DNA from: Vibrio natriegens NBRC 15636 = ATCC 14048 = DSM 759
GTDB taxonomy: Bacteria > Pseudomonadota > Gammaproteobacteria > Enterobacterales > Vibrionaceae
NCBI RefSeq assembly: GCF_035621455.1
Contig: NZ_CP141822.1
Coordinates: 1,612,001-1,676,000 of the forward strand
Direction: 5' to 3'
Length of the DNA: 64,000 bases
The translations under genes were made by a program, and so were the position numbers. This document shows positions 8,377 through 16,455 of the stretch, piece after piece. Position 1 is the stretch's first letter. Each line of letters starts with the position of its first letter. The notes beneath the pieces were generated by a model that saw only the letters and a program-made list of their open reading frames with translations, did no database searches and had not been told where the DNA came from.

Positions 8377-10740
8377 TTATTTCTCTTTTAGAAGTCGCAA
8401 CGAGTTGGATACCACGATAATTGAGCTTGCAGACATTCCGACAACGGCAACATACGGTGCAACTAATCCCGCAACCGCCAGCGGCAAAATTAATAGGTTG
8501 TAGCCCAAAGACCAAGCCAAGTTTTCTCGGATGATTTTTCTTGTACGAAGCGCAAGCAAACGAGCTTCTAATAATTTCTCCAGATTATCACCCAGTAGCG
8601 TCATATCAGCGGATGCTTTTGCTACGTCTGTGCCACCGCCCATCGCTACCGACAGGTGAGCGCCAGCCAGTGTCGGCGCATCGTTGATACCATCACCAAC
8701 CATCATAGTAATGTCATCACTATCCAGGCTCTTAAGATACGCGAGTTTGTCTTCTGGTTTTGCAGATGCGATCACATGGTCGATACCGATTTCATCCGCA
8801 ACAGGCTGAGCATTTTGTATTGAATCGCCAGTAAGTAATGTGGTCTTGATACCTGCTTCGGCAAAACGCTGGATAAAGGCCTGACTTTCTTTACGAATTG
8901 GGTCGCGATAATAAAACGTCGCGGCATGTTCTCCATTGACCGACAAATACACTGCGTTACTTTCATCACAGCCTTCATTGACGACAAACGCGGCGCTGCC
9001 GATTTTCACGTTTTTACCGTTCCATAAGCCTTCGATACCAGAGCCAATAACGTTTTTCACCTCTGACACAACCACATCTTCGTTCGCGTACTGCGCAAAT
9101 GAACGAGCAATAGGGTGGTTAGCATGAGCTTCCAGTGCAGCGGCTAGTGCGAGACTTTCAGACTCGGAAATCTCACCAAAAACACTCGTACGGCTGATTT
9201 CGATATCACCTTTTGTCAGGGTTCCAGTTTTATCGACGACAAGGTGATTCACTTTGCACAATGTTTCAAAAACGTGGCCCTTACGCAGTAAAATACCGAA
9301 GTTACCCATTCTTGACGTCGCACAAGTCAACGCTGTTGGTGTTGCCAAAGACAGTGCACAAGGGCAGGTCGCAACCAACACTGACAGCATGATCCAGAAC
9401 GCATCATCAGGTTTAGTTTGGTGCCAATACAACCAAGTGCCTGCCGAAATAATCAGTATCGCACCAACAAAGTAACGCGCCACCACATCTGCGATTTCTG
9501 CAATTTTGGGTTTTGAATGCTGAGCTTCATCTTGCAGACGTACAATATTTGAAATGACGGAGTCCGCTTTAGAGCTCGTCACTTCCAGTTCAAACGATTC
9601 ATCGCCGTTAAGCGTCCCCGCAAAAACAGCATCGCCTTCTTTCTTAACCACATGAACTGACTCACCGGTTAGCATGGATTCATCGATATGAATACGACCA
9701 GAAATAACTTTACCGTCCGCAGGAATGTGCTCACCTGGCAGAACGCGAATACGATCACCAATTTTCAGTGTCTTTACTGGGATTTGCTCGCCATCTAAGG
9801 TCGTCGCAATAGCTGGAATCAACTTAAGTAGGTTACCACTTGCCGCTGCTGCTTTACGACGAGCACGCATCTCGAGGAAACGTCCTACAAGAAGGAAGAA
9901 AGTAAACATCGAAATCGATTCGAAAAAGACTTCTCCTTGCTCGGTAAACGTGGCGACCAGGCTGGCGACATAGGCAAAAATGAGCGCGATTGAGACGGGC
10001 ACATCCATACCCAATGTGCGCCCTTTGATGCTTCGCCAGGCATTTAGATAGAAAGGAAGTGCCGAGTAGAGAAGCACAGGTGTGGCGAATATCAAGCTGA
10101 CCCAGCGAAAGTAGTTTTTAAACTCTGGTTCCAGGTCACCAAAAACTTCCAGATACAATGCCACTGCAAGCATCATGACCTGCATGGTTGCAAGGCCTGC
10201 AATACCTAAACGGTAAAGGTATTGCTTCATCATTTGATGATAAGAGGCTTCTTGAACGTCAGCTTCAAATGGTGCGGCCTTGTAGCCCAACTTATGAATC
10301 GCGGCAAGCAACTCACTCAAACGAACCTGGGTTTTATCCCAAGCAAGTAACGCTCGGTTTGTCGTTGTATTAACGCGAATAGAAACCAAACCTTTGGTGT
10401 TGGAGACTTGTTTTTCGATCAACCATGCACAAGCTGCGCAAGAGACACCATCTAGAGAGAGTGTCACTTCAGAAACATTGTCGTGATTACGTACAAACTC
10501 TGACTGGACATCTTCATTATCGTAGTGAATCAGCGCTTGAAGTTGCTCTGGTACGAGATCTGCTTTTTCAGCTGGCGCTGTACGGTACTGGTAATAGGAA
10601 ACGAGACCACTATCAATGATCGTTTGTGCCACTGTCTGACAACCAGGGCAGCACATATCACGGACTTCACCAAGTATTTCTACCTTAAAATCCGTGTTGG
10701 CTGGTACATCTTCACCGCAGTGATAACAGGATTTACACAT
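8377..10740 (-). CDS. ccoI: CcoI, copper-exporting P-type ATPase for cbb3 oxidase assembly
   Basis: P1B-type ATPase of 787 residues that moves copper across the inner membrane to metallate the cbb3 oxidase. The N-terminus has Cys-rich motifs (CKSCYHCG and CCPGC), followed by a heavy-metal-associated domain with GVSCAAC. The transmembrane CPC motif is in ATCPCALSLATP, the phosphorylation motif is DKTGT, and the hinge is GDGINDAPTL. The TGES actuator motif is also present (LTGESV). Length is typical for FixI/CcoI, which is longer than CopA-type pumps' core. It follows ccoH by 4 bases. Confidence 0.95.
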   Translation of the reverse strand: MCKSCYHCGEDVPANTDFKVEILGEVRDMCCPGCQTVAQTIIDSGLVSYYQYRTAPAEKADLVPEQLQALIHYDNEDVQSEFVRNHDNVSEVTLSLDGVSCAACAWLIEKQVSNTKGLVSIRVNTTTNRALLAWDKTQVRLSELLAAIHKLGYKAAPFEADVQEASYHQMMKQYLYRLGIAGLATMQVMMLAVALYLEVFGDLEPEFKNYFRWVSLIFATPVLLYSALPFYLNAWRSIKGRTLGMDVPVSIALIFAYVASLVATFTEQGEVFFESISMFTFFLLVGRFLEMRARRKAAAASGNLLKLIPAIATTLDGEQIPVKTLKIGDRIRVLPGEHIPADGKVISGRIHIDESMLTGESVHVVKKEGDAVFAGTLNGDESFELEVTSSKADSVISNIVRLQDEAQHSKPKIAEIADVVARYFVGAILIISAGTWLYWHQTKPDDAFWIMLSVLVATCPCALSLATPTALTCATSRMGNFGILLRKGHVFETLCKVNHLVVDKTGTLTKGDIEISRTSVFGEISESESLALAAALEAHANHPIARSFAQYANEDVVVSEVKNVIGSGIEGLWNGKNVKIGSAAFVVNEGCDESNAVYLSVNGEHAATFYYRDPIRKESQAFIQRFAEAGIKTTLLTGDSIQNAQPVADEIGIDHVIASAKPEDKLAYLKSLDSDDITMMVGDGINDAPTLAGAHLSVAMGGGTDVAKASADMTLLGDNLEKLLEARLLALRTRKIIRENLAWSLGYNLLILPLAVAGLVAPYVAVVGMSASSIIVVSNSLRLLKEK

Positions 10741-10744
10741 AGGA

Positions 10745-11221
10745 TTACTTCATCAAAACAGTGTCAGCGGCAGGAAACTCAACTTTACCTTGAATCATCC
10801 ATTGCTTGTCGTGTGGTTGTAGCTCAATGAACCAAGGACCAAGGATATCTTCGTCTGGTGTTAATCGGTAATTACCAGAAGCGTCCGCAGTAATTAACTT
10901 CGAAAAGTCGCGATCAGGAAGTGTGCGATGAGTAAACGTGGCGGTTAAAGCTGGGTAGTGCGCCAACTCGCCTTTATCAAAGTGAATAACAACCGTGTTG
11001 CTATTAGACGAAATATGAGCATTAAGATTCAGGTCACGAGCGACATTCATTTTACTGATGTCGATGTTAATCCCTTTACCTTTTTTATAGTAATCCTCGG
11101 CAACTAAAGAAACAGAGTTATTTGAGAAGATAACCACTGTCACGATTGTCCAGCCAATAACAATAAGAGGAAGGATAATCAGGAACCACGGCCAAAATTG
11201 TTTATACCAAGGCTTTACCAT
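10745..11221 (-). CDS. ccoH: CcoH/FixH-family protein
   Basis: A 158-residue membrane-anchored protein with one N-terminal helix (about 11-33: FWPWFLIILPLIVIGWTIVTV) and a periplasmic domain. The motif LVAEDYYKKGKGIN after the helix is typical of FixH/CcoH, which acts with CcoI and CcoS in cbb3 oxidase assembly. First gene of the ccoH-ccoI-ccoS-SafE unit; separated from ccoP by a terminator hairpin at 11278-11300, so it likely has some promoter of its own or depends on read-through. Confidence 0.9.
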   Translation of the reverse strand: MVKPWYKQFWPWFLIILPLIVIGWTIVTVVIFSNNSVSLVAEDYYKKGKGINIDISKMNVARDLNLNAHISSNSNTVVIHFDKGELAHYPALTATFTHRTLPDRDFSKLITADASGNYRLTPDEDILGPWFIELQPHDKQWMIQGKVEFPAADTVLMK

Positions 11222-11277
11222 AAAAAAGTTCTCAACAGCTAAATGAAAAAATAGGAGGCTTTAAATTTAAAGGAAAG

Positions 11278-11300
11278 ACAGCCCCTATGAAAGGGGCTGT
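11278..11300 (-). terminator. Terminator of the ccoNOQP operon
   Basis: Hairpin ACAGCCCC / GGGGCTGT between ccoP and ccoH, followed in the minus direction by TCTTTCC. Confidence 0.75.
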
Positions 11301-11326
11301 TATTGCAATGTTACTGAATATCTTGG

Positions 11327-12301
11327 TTATTTACTCTCGGAGTTGCTTAAGCTCCAGACATATGATGCAACCAACTGGATCTTGTCTTCACCTAGAATAT
11401 CTTTCCAGGCAGGCATGACACCAGAACGGCCATTCATAACAGTTTCAGTAACTGCTGCACGTGAATCACCAAACAACCAGTCTTGGTCAGTCAGGTCAGG
11501 CGCACCCACTGCTGGGTTACCTTTACCATCTGTACCGTGACACGCCGCACATACAACAAAGCGTGCTTTACCTGCTGCTGCTTCACGAGCATTCACTTTA
11601 CGACCAGAAAGGCTAAGCGCGTAGCTAACCACTTCTTGAACGCCTTCTTCACCAAGCGCATCTTTCCATGCTGGCATTTGACCAACACGACCATGCATGA
11701 TGGTTGTTACGATTGCTTGCGGTTCACCGCCATACAGCCATGCGTTATCAGTCAGGTTAGGGAAACCTTGCTGACCACGTGCATCTGAGCCGTGACATTG
11801 TGAACAGTTTTGCAAGAACAAACGTTGACCAACTTTAAGCGCTTCAGGATCGTTAGCAATTTCCGGAATAGGGCGTAAGCCGTTTTCGTTGTGTGCTAGC
11901 TTACGGAAAGCTTCACCAAAGTAAGCATCCGCATCATCAAGCTCTTTAGCGTATTGGTTAAGTTGTTTGTTCTCTTGTGCCGCAGCGATGGCTTGTTTTG
12001 ATTCCTCAAGTGAACGTACTTCTTGAGCCGAGCTCTCCCAATTCAAAAAGCCTTTAAAGCTTCCTAAACCTGGGAACAGAGCAAGATACACCGCAGAAAA
12101 CACGAAAGTACTCACAAAAAGGTAAGTCCACCACTTAGGCAGCGGGTTGTTTAGCTCGCGAATACCATCGTACTCGTGGCCCATGTCAGCCCCTTCCTCG
12201 ACGCCCATTTTATCTTTGGCGCACCAAGTCAGGAGGATTGCACAGCCTACTAGCGTACCGATAGTAATCACGATAATCCAGAGACTCCAGAATGTAGTCA
12301 T
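11327..12301 (-). CDS. ccoP: CcoP, diheme subunit III of cbb3-type cytochrome c oxidase
   Basis: Membrane-anchored periplasmic cytochrome that passes electrons to the catalytic subunit. Two CxxCH heme-c sites are seen: CSQCH (about 166-170) and CAACH (about 251-255), each in a cytochrome-c fold with a following Met ligand (QMPAWKD and VMPAWKD). Two membrane helices lie in the first 90 residues. Length of 324 is normal. The start codon overlaps the ccoQ stop by one base (TAATG). Confidence 0.96.
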   Translation of the reverse strand: MTTFWSLWIIVITIGTLVGCAILLTWCAKDKMGVEEGADMGHEYDGIRELNNPLPKWWTYLFVSTFVFSAVYLALFPGLGSFKGFLNWESSAQEVRSLEESKQAIAAAQENKQLNQYAKELDDADAYFGEAFRKLAHNENGLRPIPEIANDPEALKVGQRLFLQNCSQCHGSDARGQQGFPNLTDNAWLYGGEPQAIVTTIMHGRVGQMPAWKDALGEEGVQEVVSYALSLSGRKVNAREAAAGKARFVVCAACHGTDGKGNPAVGAPDLTDQDWLFGDSRAAVTETVMNGRSGVMPAWKDILGEDKIQLVASYVWSLSNSESK

Positions 12302-12474
12302 TACTTCTTCACTCCTTGGTTATGTGGGGTCGCTTGTTCTTCGTCAGCAAAGACCAGGTAAGCATCTTCTTCGAAACGCGATTTACGTTTCTTGCTAAAT
12401 GCCCACCATACAATGCCGATAAAACTGGCGAAGAGCACAACGGTATAAACACTATGAATCGTACCGAAATCCAT
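12301..12474 (-). CDS. ccoQ: CcoQ, small subunit of cbb3-type oxidase
   Basis: A 57-residue protein read from the sequence: MDFGTIHSVYTVVLFASFIG begins a single helix, then WWAFSKKRKSRFEEDAYL and a short polar tail. This WAFS-KKRFEEAA-type pattern is diagnostic of CcoQ/FixQ, which stabilises the oxidase complex. It lies between ccoO (9 bases upstream) and ccoP (1-base overlap). Confidence 0.94.
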   Translation of the reverse strand: MDFGTIHSVYTVVLFASFIGIVWWAFSKKRKSRFEEDAYLVFADEEQATPHNQGVKK

Positions 12475-12483
12475 ACGTCCCCC

Positions 12484-13104
12484 TTACTTCATTGCATGAC
12501 CAAGAGACTGAAGGTAAGCGATGATTGCATCCATCTCTGTTTTACCTTCTACTTCTTTAGCCGCATTCGCGATCTGTTCATCTGTATATGGAACACCGAA
12601 CTGATCACGGAACAACTCAAGTTTCTTCTGTGTCAAACTGCCGTCTAAGACGTTTTCAGCTAACCATGGGAAACCAGGCATGTTTGATTCTGGAACAAGT
12701 TCACGTGGATCAATTAGGTGAACACGGTGCCACTCGTCAGAATAACGACCACCTACACGAGCCAGATCTGGACCAGTACGCTTAGAACCCCAAAGGAAAG
12801 GGTGTTCCCAAACGCTTTCACCAGCGACAGAGTAGTGACCGTAACGCTCAGTTTCTGAACGGAAAGGACGTACCATCTGGCTGTGACAAACGCTACAACC
12901 TTCACGGATGTATAGATCACGGCCTTCCATTTCAAGAGGCGTATAAGCGCGTAGGTTTTCTACAGGCTCAGTAGTTTGTTTTTGGAAAATCAGAGGCGTG
13001 ATTTCAACAAGCGCGCCCCAACTGATAGCAAAAACGATAAAAATAGCCAACAAACCGACATTACGTTCTAGGAATTCATGGCGATTATTAGAATTATTAC
13101 TCAT
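12484..13104 (-). CDS. ccoO: CcoO, monoheme subunit II of cbb3-type oxidase
   Basis: A 206-residue membrane-anchored c-type cytochrome. One N-terminal helix (about 15-35) and one heme-binding CSVCH site around residue 70, followed by the typical [16 protein letters not shown] and the [17 protein letters not shown] block. Electrons pass from CcoP through CcoO to CcoN. It lies 13 bases after ccoN. Confidence 0.96.
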   Translation of the reverse strand: MSNNSNNRHEFLERNVGLLAIFIVFAISWGALVEITPLIFQKQTTEPVENLRAYTPLEMEGRDLYIREGCSVCHSQMVRPFRSETERYGHYSVAGESVWEHPFLWGSKRTGPDLARVGGRYSDEWHRVHLIDPRELVPESNMPGFPWLAENVLDGSLTQKKLELFRDQFGVPYTDEQIANAAKEVEGKTEMDAIIAYLQSLGHAMK

Positions 13105-13117
13105 TCTTTAAATCTCC

Positions 13118-14545
13118 TTATGCCGGATGTGGGATAGCCTTAAGGCTCTCTTTAGGTGCAGTCACTGTTTTGTACGTGTTGTATGCCATTAGAATCATAC
13201 CTGATAGGAAGATTAAACCACCTAGGAAACGTACAAAATAGAATGGGTATGACGCTTGTACCGACTCAACAAAGCTGTAAGTCAGAGTACCGTCAGAGTT
13301 AACTGCGCGCCACATTAGGCCTTGCATAACACCAGAGATCCACATCGCTACGATGTATAGAACCGTACCGATTGTTGCTAACCAGAAATGCACGTTAACC
13401 AAACCAACTGAGTACATACGCTCTTGGCCGAACAGGCGAGGTACCAAGTGGTAAACCGAACCGATAGACACCATAGCAACCCAACCCAAAGCACCAGAGT
13501 GAACGTGACCAATGGTCCAGTCGGTGTAGTGAGAAAGTGCGTTTACTGTCTTGATTGCCATCATTGGGCCTTCGAAGGTAGACATACCGTAGAAAGACAA
13601 CGACACAATTAGGAAACGTAGGATAGGGTCATAACGAAGTTTATGCCAAGCACCAGACAGCGTCATGATACCGTTGATCATACCACCCCAAGATGGAGCA
13701 AATAGAACCAATGACATCACCATACCCAAAGACTGAGTCCAGTCAGGTAGAGCAGTATAGTGAAGGTGGTGAGGACCAGCCCAAATGTATAGAGAGATCA
13801 ATGCCCAGAAGTGAACGATAGATAAACGGTAAGAATAAACAGGACGTTCAGCTTGTTTAGGGACGAAGTAGTACATCATACCTAGGAAACCAGCGGTCAG
13901 TAGGAAACCTACCGCATTGTGTCCATACCACCATTGAACCATCGCATCCACTGCTCCAGAATAAATCGAGTACGATTTAGTCAAGGAAACAGGAACTGCC
14001 ATGCTGTTCACGATGTGAAGTACTGCCACGGTGATGATAAACGCGCCGAAGAACCAGTTCGCCACATAAATGTGGGAGGTCTTACGTTTTACCAATGTTC
14101 CGAAGAACACCACTGCGTACGAAACCCATACAATCGCGATTGCGATATCAATAGGCCATTCTAGCTCAGCGTACTCTTTAGAGGTGGTCATCCCCTGTGG
14201 TAGAGTAATTGCTGCGGCTAAGATGATTAATTGCCAACCCCAAAAGGTGAAGGCAACGAGTGGGCCACCAAAAAGACGTGTTTGACAAGTACGCTGAACA
14301 ACATAATAAGATGTTGCGAACAGAGCACTGGTACCAAACGCAAAAATTACCGCATTAGTATGCAGCGGACGTAAACGACTGTACGTCAACCACGGCGTAT
14401 CAAAGTTTAGCTGTGGCCAAACTAATTGAGCGGCAATCAAAACACCAACAGCCATACCAACTATGCCCCATAAAATGGTCACAAGGGTAAATTGGCGAAC
14501 GACTGTATAGTTGTAGTTTTGTTCAAGCTGCTTTACTTGGCTCAT
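13118..14545 (-). CDS. ccoN: CcoN, catalytic subunit I of cbb3-type cytochrome c oxidase
   Basis: Heme-copper oxidase core that reduces oxygen to water at low oxygen tension while pumping protons. Twelve membrane helices are apparent in 475 residues. Conserved histidines are visible in [12 protein letters not shown] (low-spin heme), [10 protein letters not shown] and [13 protein letters not shown] (copper B), and [13 protein letters not shown] (heme ligands). I chose the ATG at 14545 (MSQVKQLEQ) because GGAAG lies 8 bases upstream; a longer frame to 14560 adds only five residues. First gene of ccoNOQP; a promoter with an internal palindrome is predicted at 14696-14724. Confidence 0.96.
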   Translation of the reverse strand: MSQVKQLEQNYNYTVVRQFTLVTILWGIVGMAVGVLIAAQLVWPQLNFDTPWLTYSRLRPLHTNAVIFAFGTSALFATSYYVVQRTCQTRLFGGPLVAFTFWGWQLIILAAAITLPQGMTTSKEYAELEWPIDIAIAIVWVSYAVVFFGTLVKRKTSHIYVANWFFGAFIITVAVLHIVNSMAVPVSLTKSYSIYSGAVDAMVQWWYGHNAVGFLLTAGFLGMMYYFVPKQAERPVYSYRLSIVHFWALISLYIWAGPHHLHYTALPDWTQSLGMVMSLVLFAPSWGGMINGIMTLSGAWHKLRYDPILRFLIVSLSFYGMSTFEGPMMAIKTVNALSHYTDWTIGHVHSGALGWVAMVSIGSVYHLVPRLFGQERMYSVGLVNVHFWLATIGTVLYIVAMWISGVMQGLMWRAVNSDGTLTYSFVESVQASYPFYFVRFLGGLIFLSGMILMAYNTYKTVTAPKESLKAIPHPA

Positions 14546-14695
14546 TATGCATGCTTCCAATTTCTAATTAACTACACTTTTACTTCCAACACGACTTGCG
14601 TCGTAACACCACCCAAGTAAACTCTAGAATTCAAGTGTTATCATCACTTTATTTCCATTGCTGACTTTAATAAAAAGTGGCATTTTCAGCTCGAC

Positions 14696-14724
14696 ACTAT
14701 ACTTGAATTAACAATTCAATGACA
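14696..14724 (-). promoter_or_regulatory. Predicted ccoN promoter with a palindrome in the spacer
   Basis: On the minus strand TGTCAT (-35, 14719-14724) and TATAGT (-10, 14696-14701) are 17 bases apart. The spacer holds almost all of a perfect inverted repeat, TTGAATT-3-AATTCAA (14703-14719). Such placement is typical of an operator, but the motif is not a standard FNR box. Confidence 0.5.
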
Positions 14725-14803
14725 GGGTAGTAACCTTAATGAAGCTCGGGAACACATTTTTTATTTAAAAAGTTTGAAGTTTGTAACAAGGATATTGGTA
14801 TTT

Positions 14804-15160
14804 ATGCCGGCACAAAAGTTAACAAAGGCAAGACTCGCACAAATCTTAATCATGCTCAGTGTTTTAGTTGGCGCATTTTTATGGCGAACCTTTACCCACG
14901 AGACACCCAAAAGCATCGACTGCTCACAAAAAGAGCGATGTGAATTAACAATATCGGGGGAAAGAATCACAATTAATCGTGACTCAAAGGGAATTTCAAT
15001 CGAAACGCTAGAAAGTAGCACTCTGAAAATTGATCTAGATCAATCAGGTGAATTTATTAATGTAAAGGACATTAATCAAAATATTGAATGGAAGTCTATT
15101 TTACCAAGCAAAGTTATTAAGCTCAGCGTAAATCAAAATATTGTCTTAGTGCATTTATAA
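14804..15160 (+). CDS. Small single-helix membrane protein between cbb3 and NosP genes
   Basis: A 118-residue protein from the ATG at 14804 (MPAQKLTKARLAQ); an in-frame TTG at 14774 is less likely. A Lys/Arg-rich start is followed by one helix at about 10-27 (AQILIMLSVLVGAFLW), then a soluble, probably periplasmic domain of about 90 residues with two cysteines eight positions apart (DCSQKERCEL). It is beta-rich by composition. I do not recognise the family. It is divergent from ccoN and upstream of the FIST gene; a perfect FNR box lies inside its coding sequence (15030-15043). Confidence 0.75.
   Translation: MPAQKLTKARLAQILIMLSVLVGAFLWRTFTHETPKSIDCSQKERCELTISGERITINRDSKGISIETLESSTLKIDLDQSGEFINVKDINQNIEWKSILPSKVIKLSVNQNIVLVHL
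15030..15043. promoter_or_regulatory. Perfect FNR box inside the small membrane-protein gene
   Basis: TTGAT-CTAG-ATCAA matches the FNR consensus at all ten fixed positions. It lies 231 bases before the nosP-like start and 485 bases before the ccoN start on the other strand. Whether it is functional is unknown. Confidence 0.5.
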
Positions 15161-15273
15161 ATTGGAGATCAGCCGCGATAATTGGAATTTGTTTAAGAAA
15201 ATTAAACCTTCTTACTTAGTGAAAATCGGTAGGAGTGGTATAACAACAGAGTCATGAACAATATTAAAAGCGT

Positions 15274-16455
15274 ATGCAGTGCCAATCAGTTTTTACTCAT
15301 ATCACAGATGAACATTCAGCCGTTAAAAAGCTGCGTTCTGAGTTGACTCAAAAGAACCCAGCATACGTCATCTGTTATTACACAGAAGAGTATGACTCTG
15401 AGCTAATACGTACAGCTCTACTCAAGAATTTTCCTGATACGCCTTTCCATGGAGCCAGTTCTTGCCAAGCCGTAATGACAGACCAAGGTTTTCATTCCGG
15501 GCCAGTTATTGCGGCATTGGCTATTTACGATCACGGCCCACATGCATACGGTACTGGCATTTCTCACTGCACTCAAAACGAAGGCGTCATGCACGCGTTG
15601 GATATGGCACTTGACGATGCCGATCGAGTAGGGGAAATACCTGACTTAATCCTTCTCCACGCGACGCCTGGCAGAGAAGAATCAATCATCGAATCTATCG
15701 ATCAAAGGTTTGGCACATTAGTACCGATTATTGGTGGTTCGGCAGCCGACAATAATATTAAAGGAAACTGGTCCATTATTACCGCGCAAGGCCAACAACA
15801 ATCAGGCGTGAGCCTCACTTTATTTTATTCCTCACAACATGTAGATATCGCTTTTAGTGCTGGACACACCTCGACCAACATCAAAGGTATTGCCACTAAA
15901 ACAGAAGGACGTTGTCTGTTGGAAATTGACGGTGAGCCTGCACTAGAGCGCTATAGACAATGGACCAATCACCAGCAAAATCAAACAGGTAAGGACAACC
16001 TGCTATTCACCAACTCCAGCGCATACCCAATCGGAAGAGTCGCAGGTCATTTGTACGACCGACCTTACTACAAACTATCTCACCCAATAAGAGAAACCGC
16101 CGATGGAGGCATCGAACTCTTTACCGATATTGACGAAGGAGAAGAGATCACTTTAATGAAAGGGAGTCGGGAACACCTGCTTGCCAGAGCGGCAAAAGTT
16201 GTGAATATCGCCTTCAACCAAAAACTAGAAGAGTCTCGTAAAATTGGCGTCATCAACATCTTTTGCGCAGGGCCCATGTTGCACTTGAAGCAAGACATGA
16301 ACAGCGTTTGTGAACAAATCAACCAAGAACTGGAACACCTGCCATTTATATGCCCATTTACCTTTGGCGAACAAGGAAGATTTATTGGTGGCGAAAATGG
16401 ACATGGGAACCTAATGATCTCATCAGCGATATTCCATAAGCCTTATGAAAGATAA
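15274..16455 (+). CDS. nosP: NosP-like FIST-domain sensor protein
   Basis: A 393-residue cytoplasmic protein with an N-terminal FIST domain (about 25-220; FHGASSCQAVM and the GGSAADN block around residue 155) and a FIST_C domain (about 225-370; GRCLLEIDGEPALERY and FCAGPMLHL). Proteins of this type next to a hybrid histidine kinase are the heme-based nitric-oxide sensors NosP of Pseudomonas and VpsV of Vibrio cholerae, which modulate kinase activity and biofilm formation. The stop overlaps the kinase start by 11 bases, so the two are co-translated. Heme binding is inferred from the family. The ribosome-binding site is weak. Confidence 0.85.
   Translation: MQCQSVFTHITDEHSAVKKLRSELTQKNPAYVICYYTEEYDSELIRTALLKNFPDTPFHGASSCQAVMTDQGFHSGPVIAALAIYDHGPHAYGTGISHCTQNEGVMHALDMALDDADRVGEIPDLILLHATPGREESIIESIDQRFGTLVPIIGGSAADNNIKGNWSIITAQGQQQSGVSLTLFYSSQHVDIAFSAGHTSTNIKGIATKTEGRCLLEIDGEPALERYRQWTNHQQNQTGKDNLLFTNSSAYPIGRVAGHLYDRPYYKLSHPIRETADGGIELFTDIDEGEEITLMKGSREHLLARAAKVVNIAFNQKLEESRKIGVINIFCAGPMLHLKQDMNSVCEQINQELEHLPFICPFTFGEQGRFIGGENGHGNLMISSAIFHKPYER

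Noticed and set aside
14703..14719. FNR box at the ccoN promoter
   Set aside because: The palindrome TTGAATT/AATTCAA has the wrong spacing between half-sites (7 instead of 4) and lacks the T/A at the inner consensus position.
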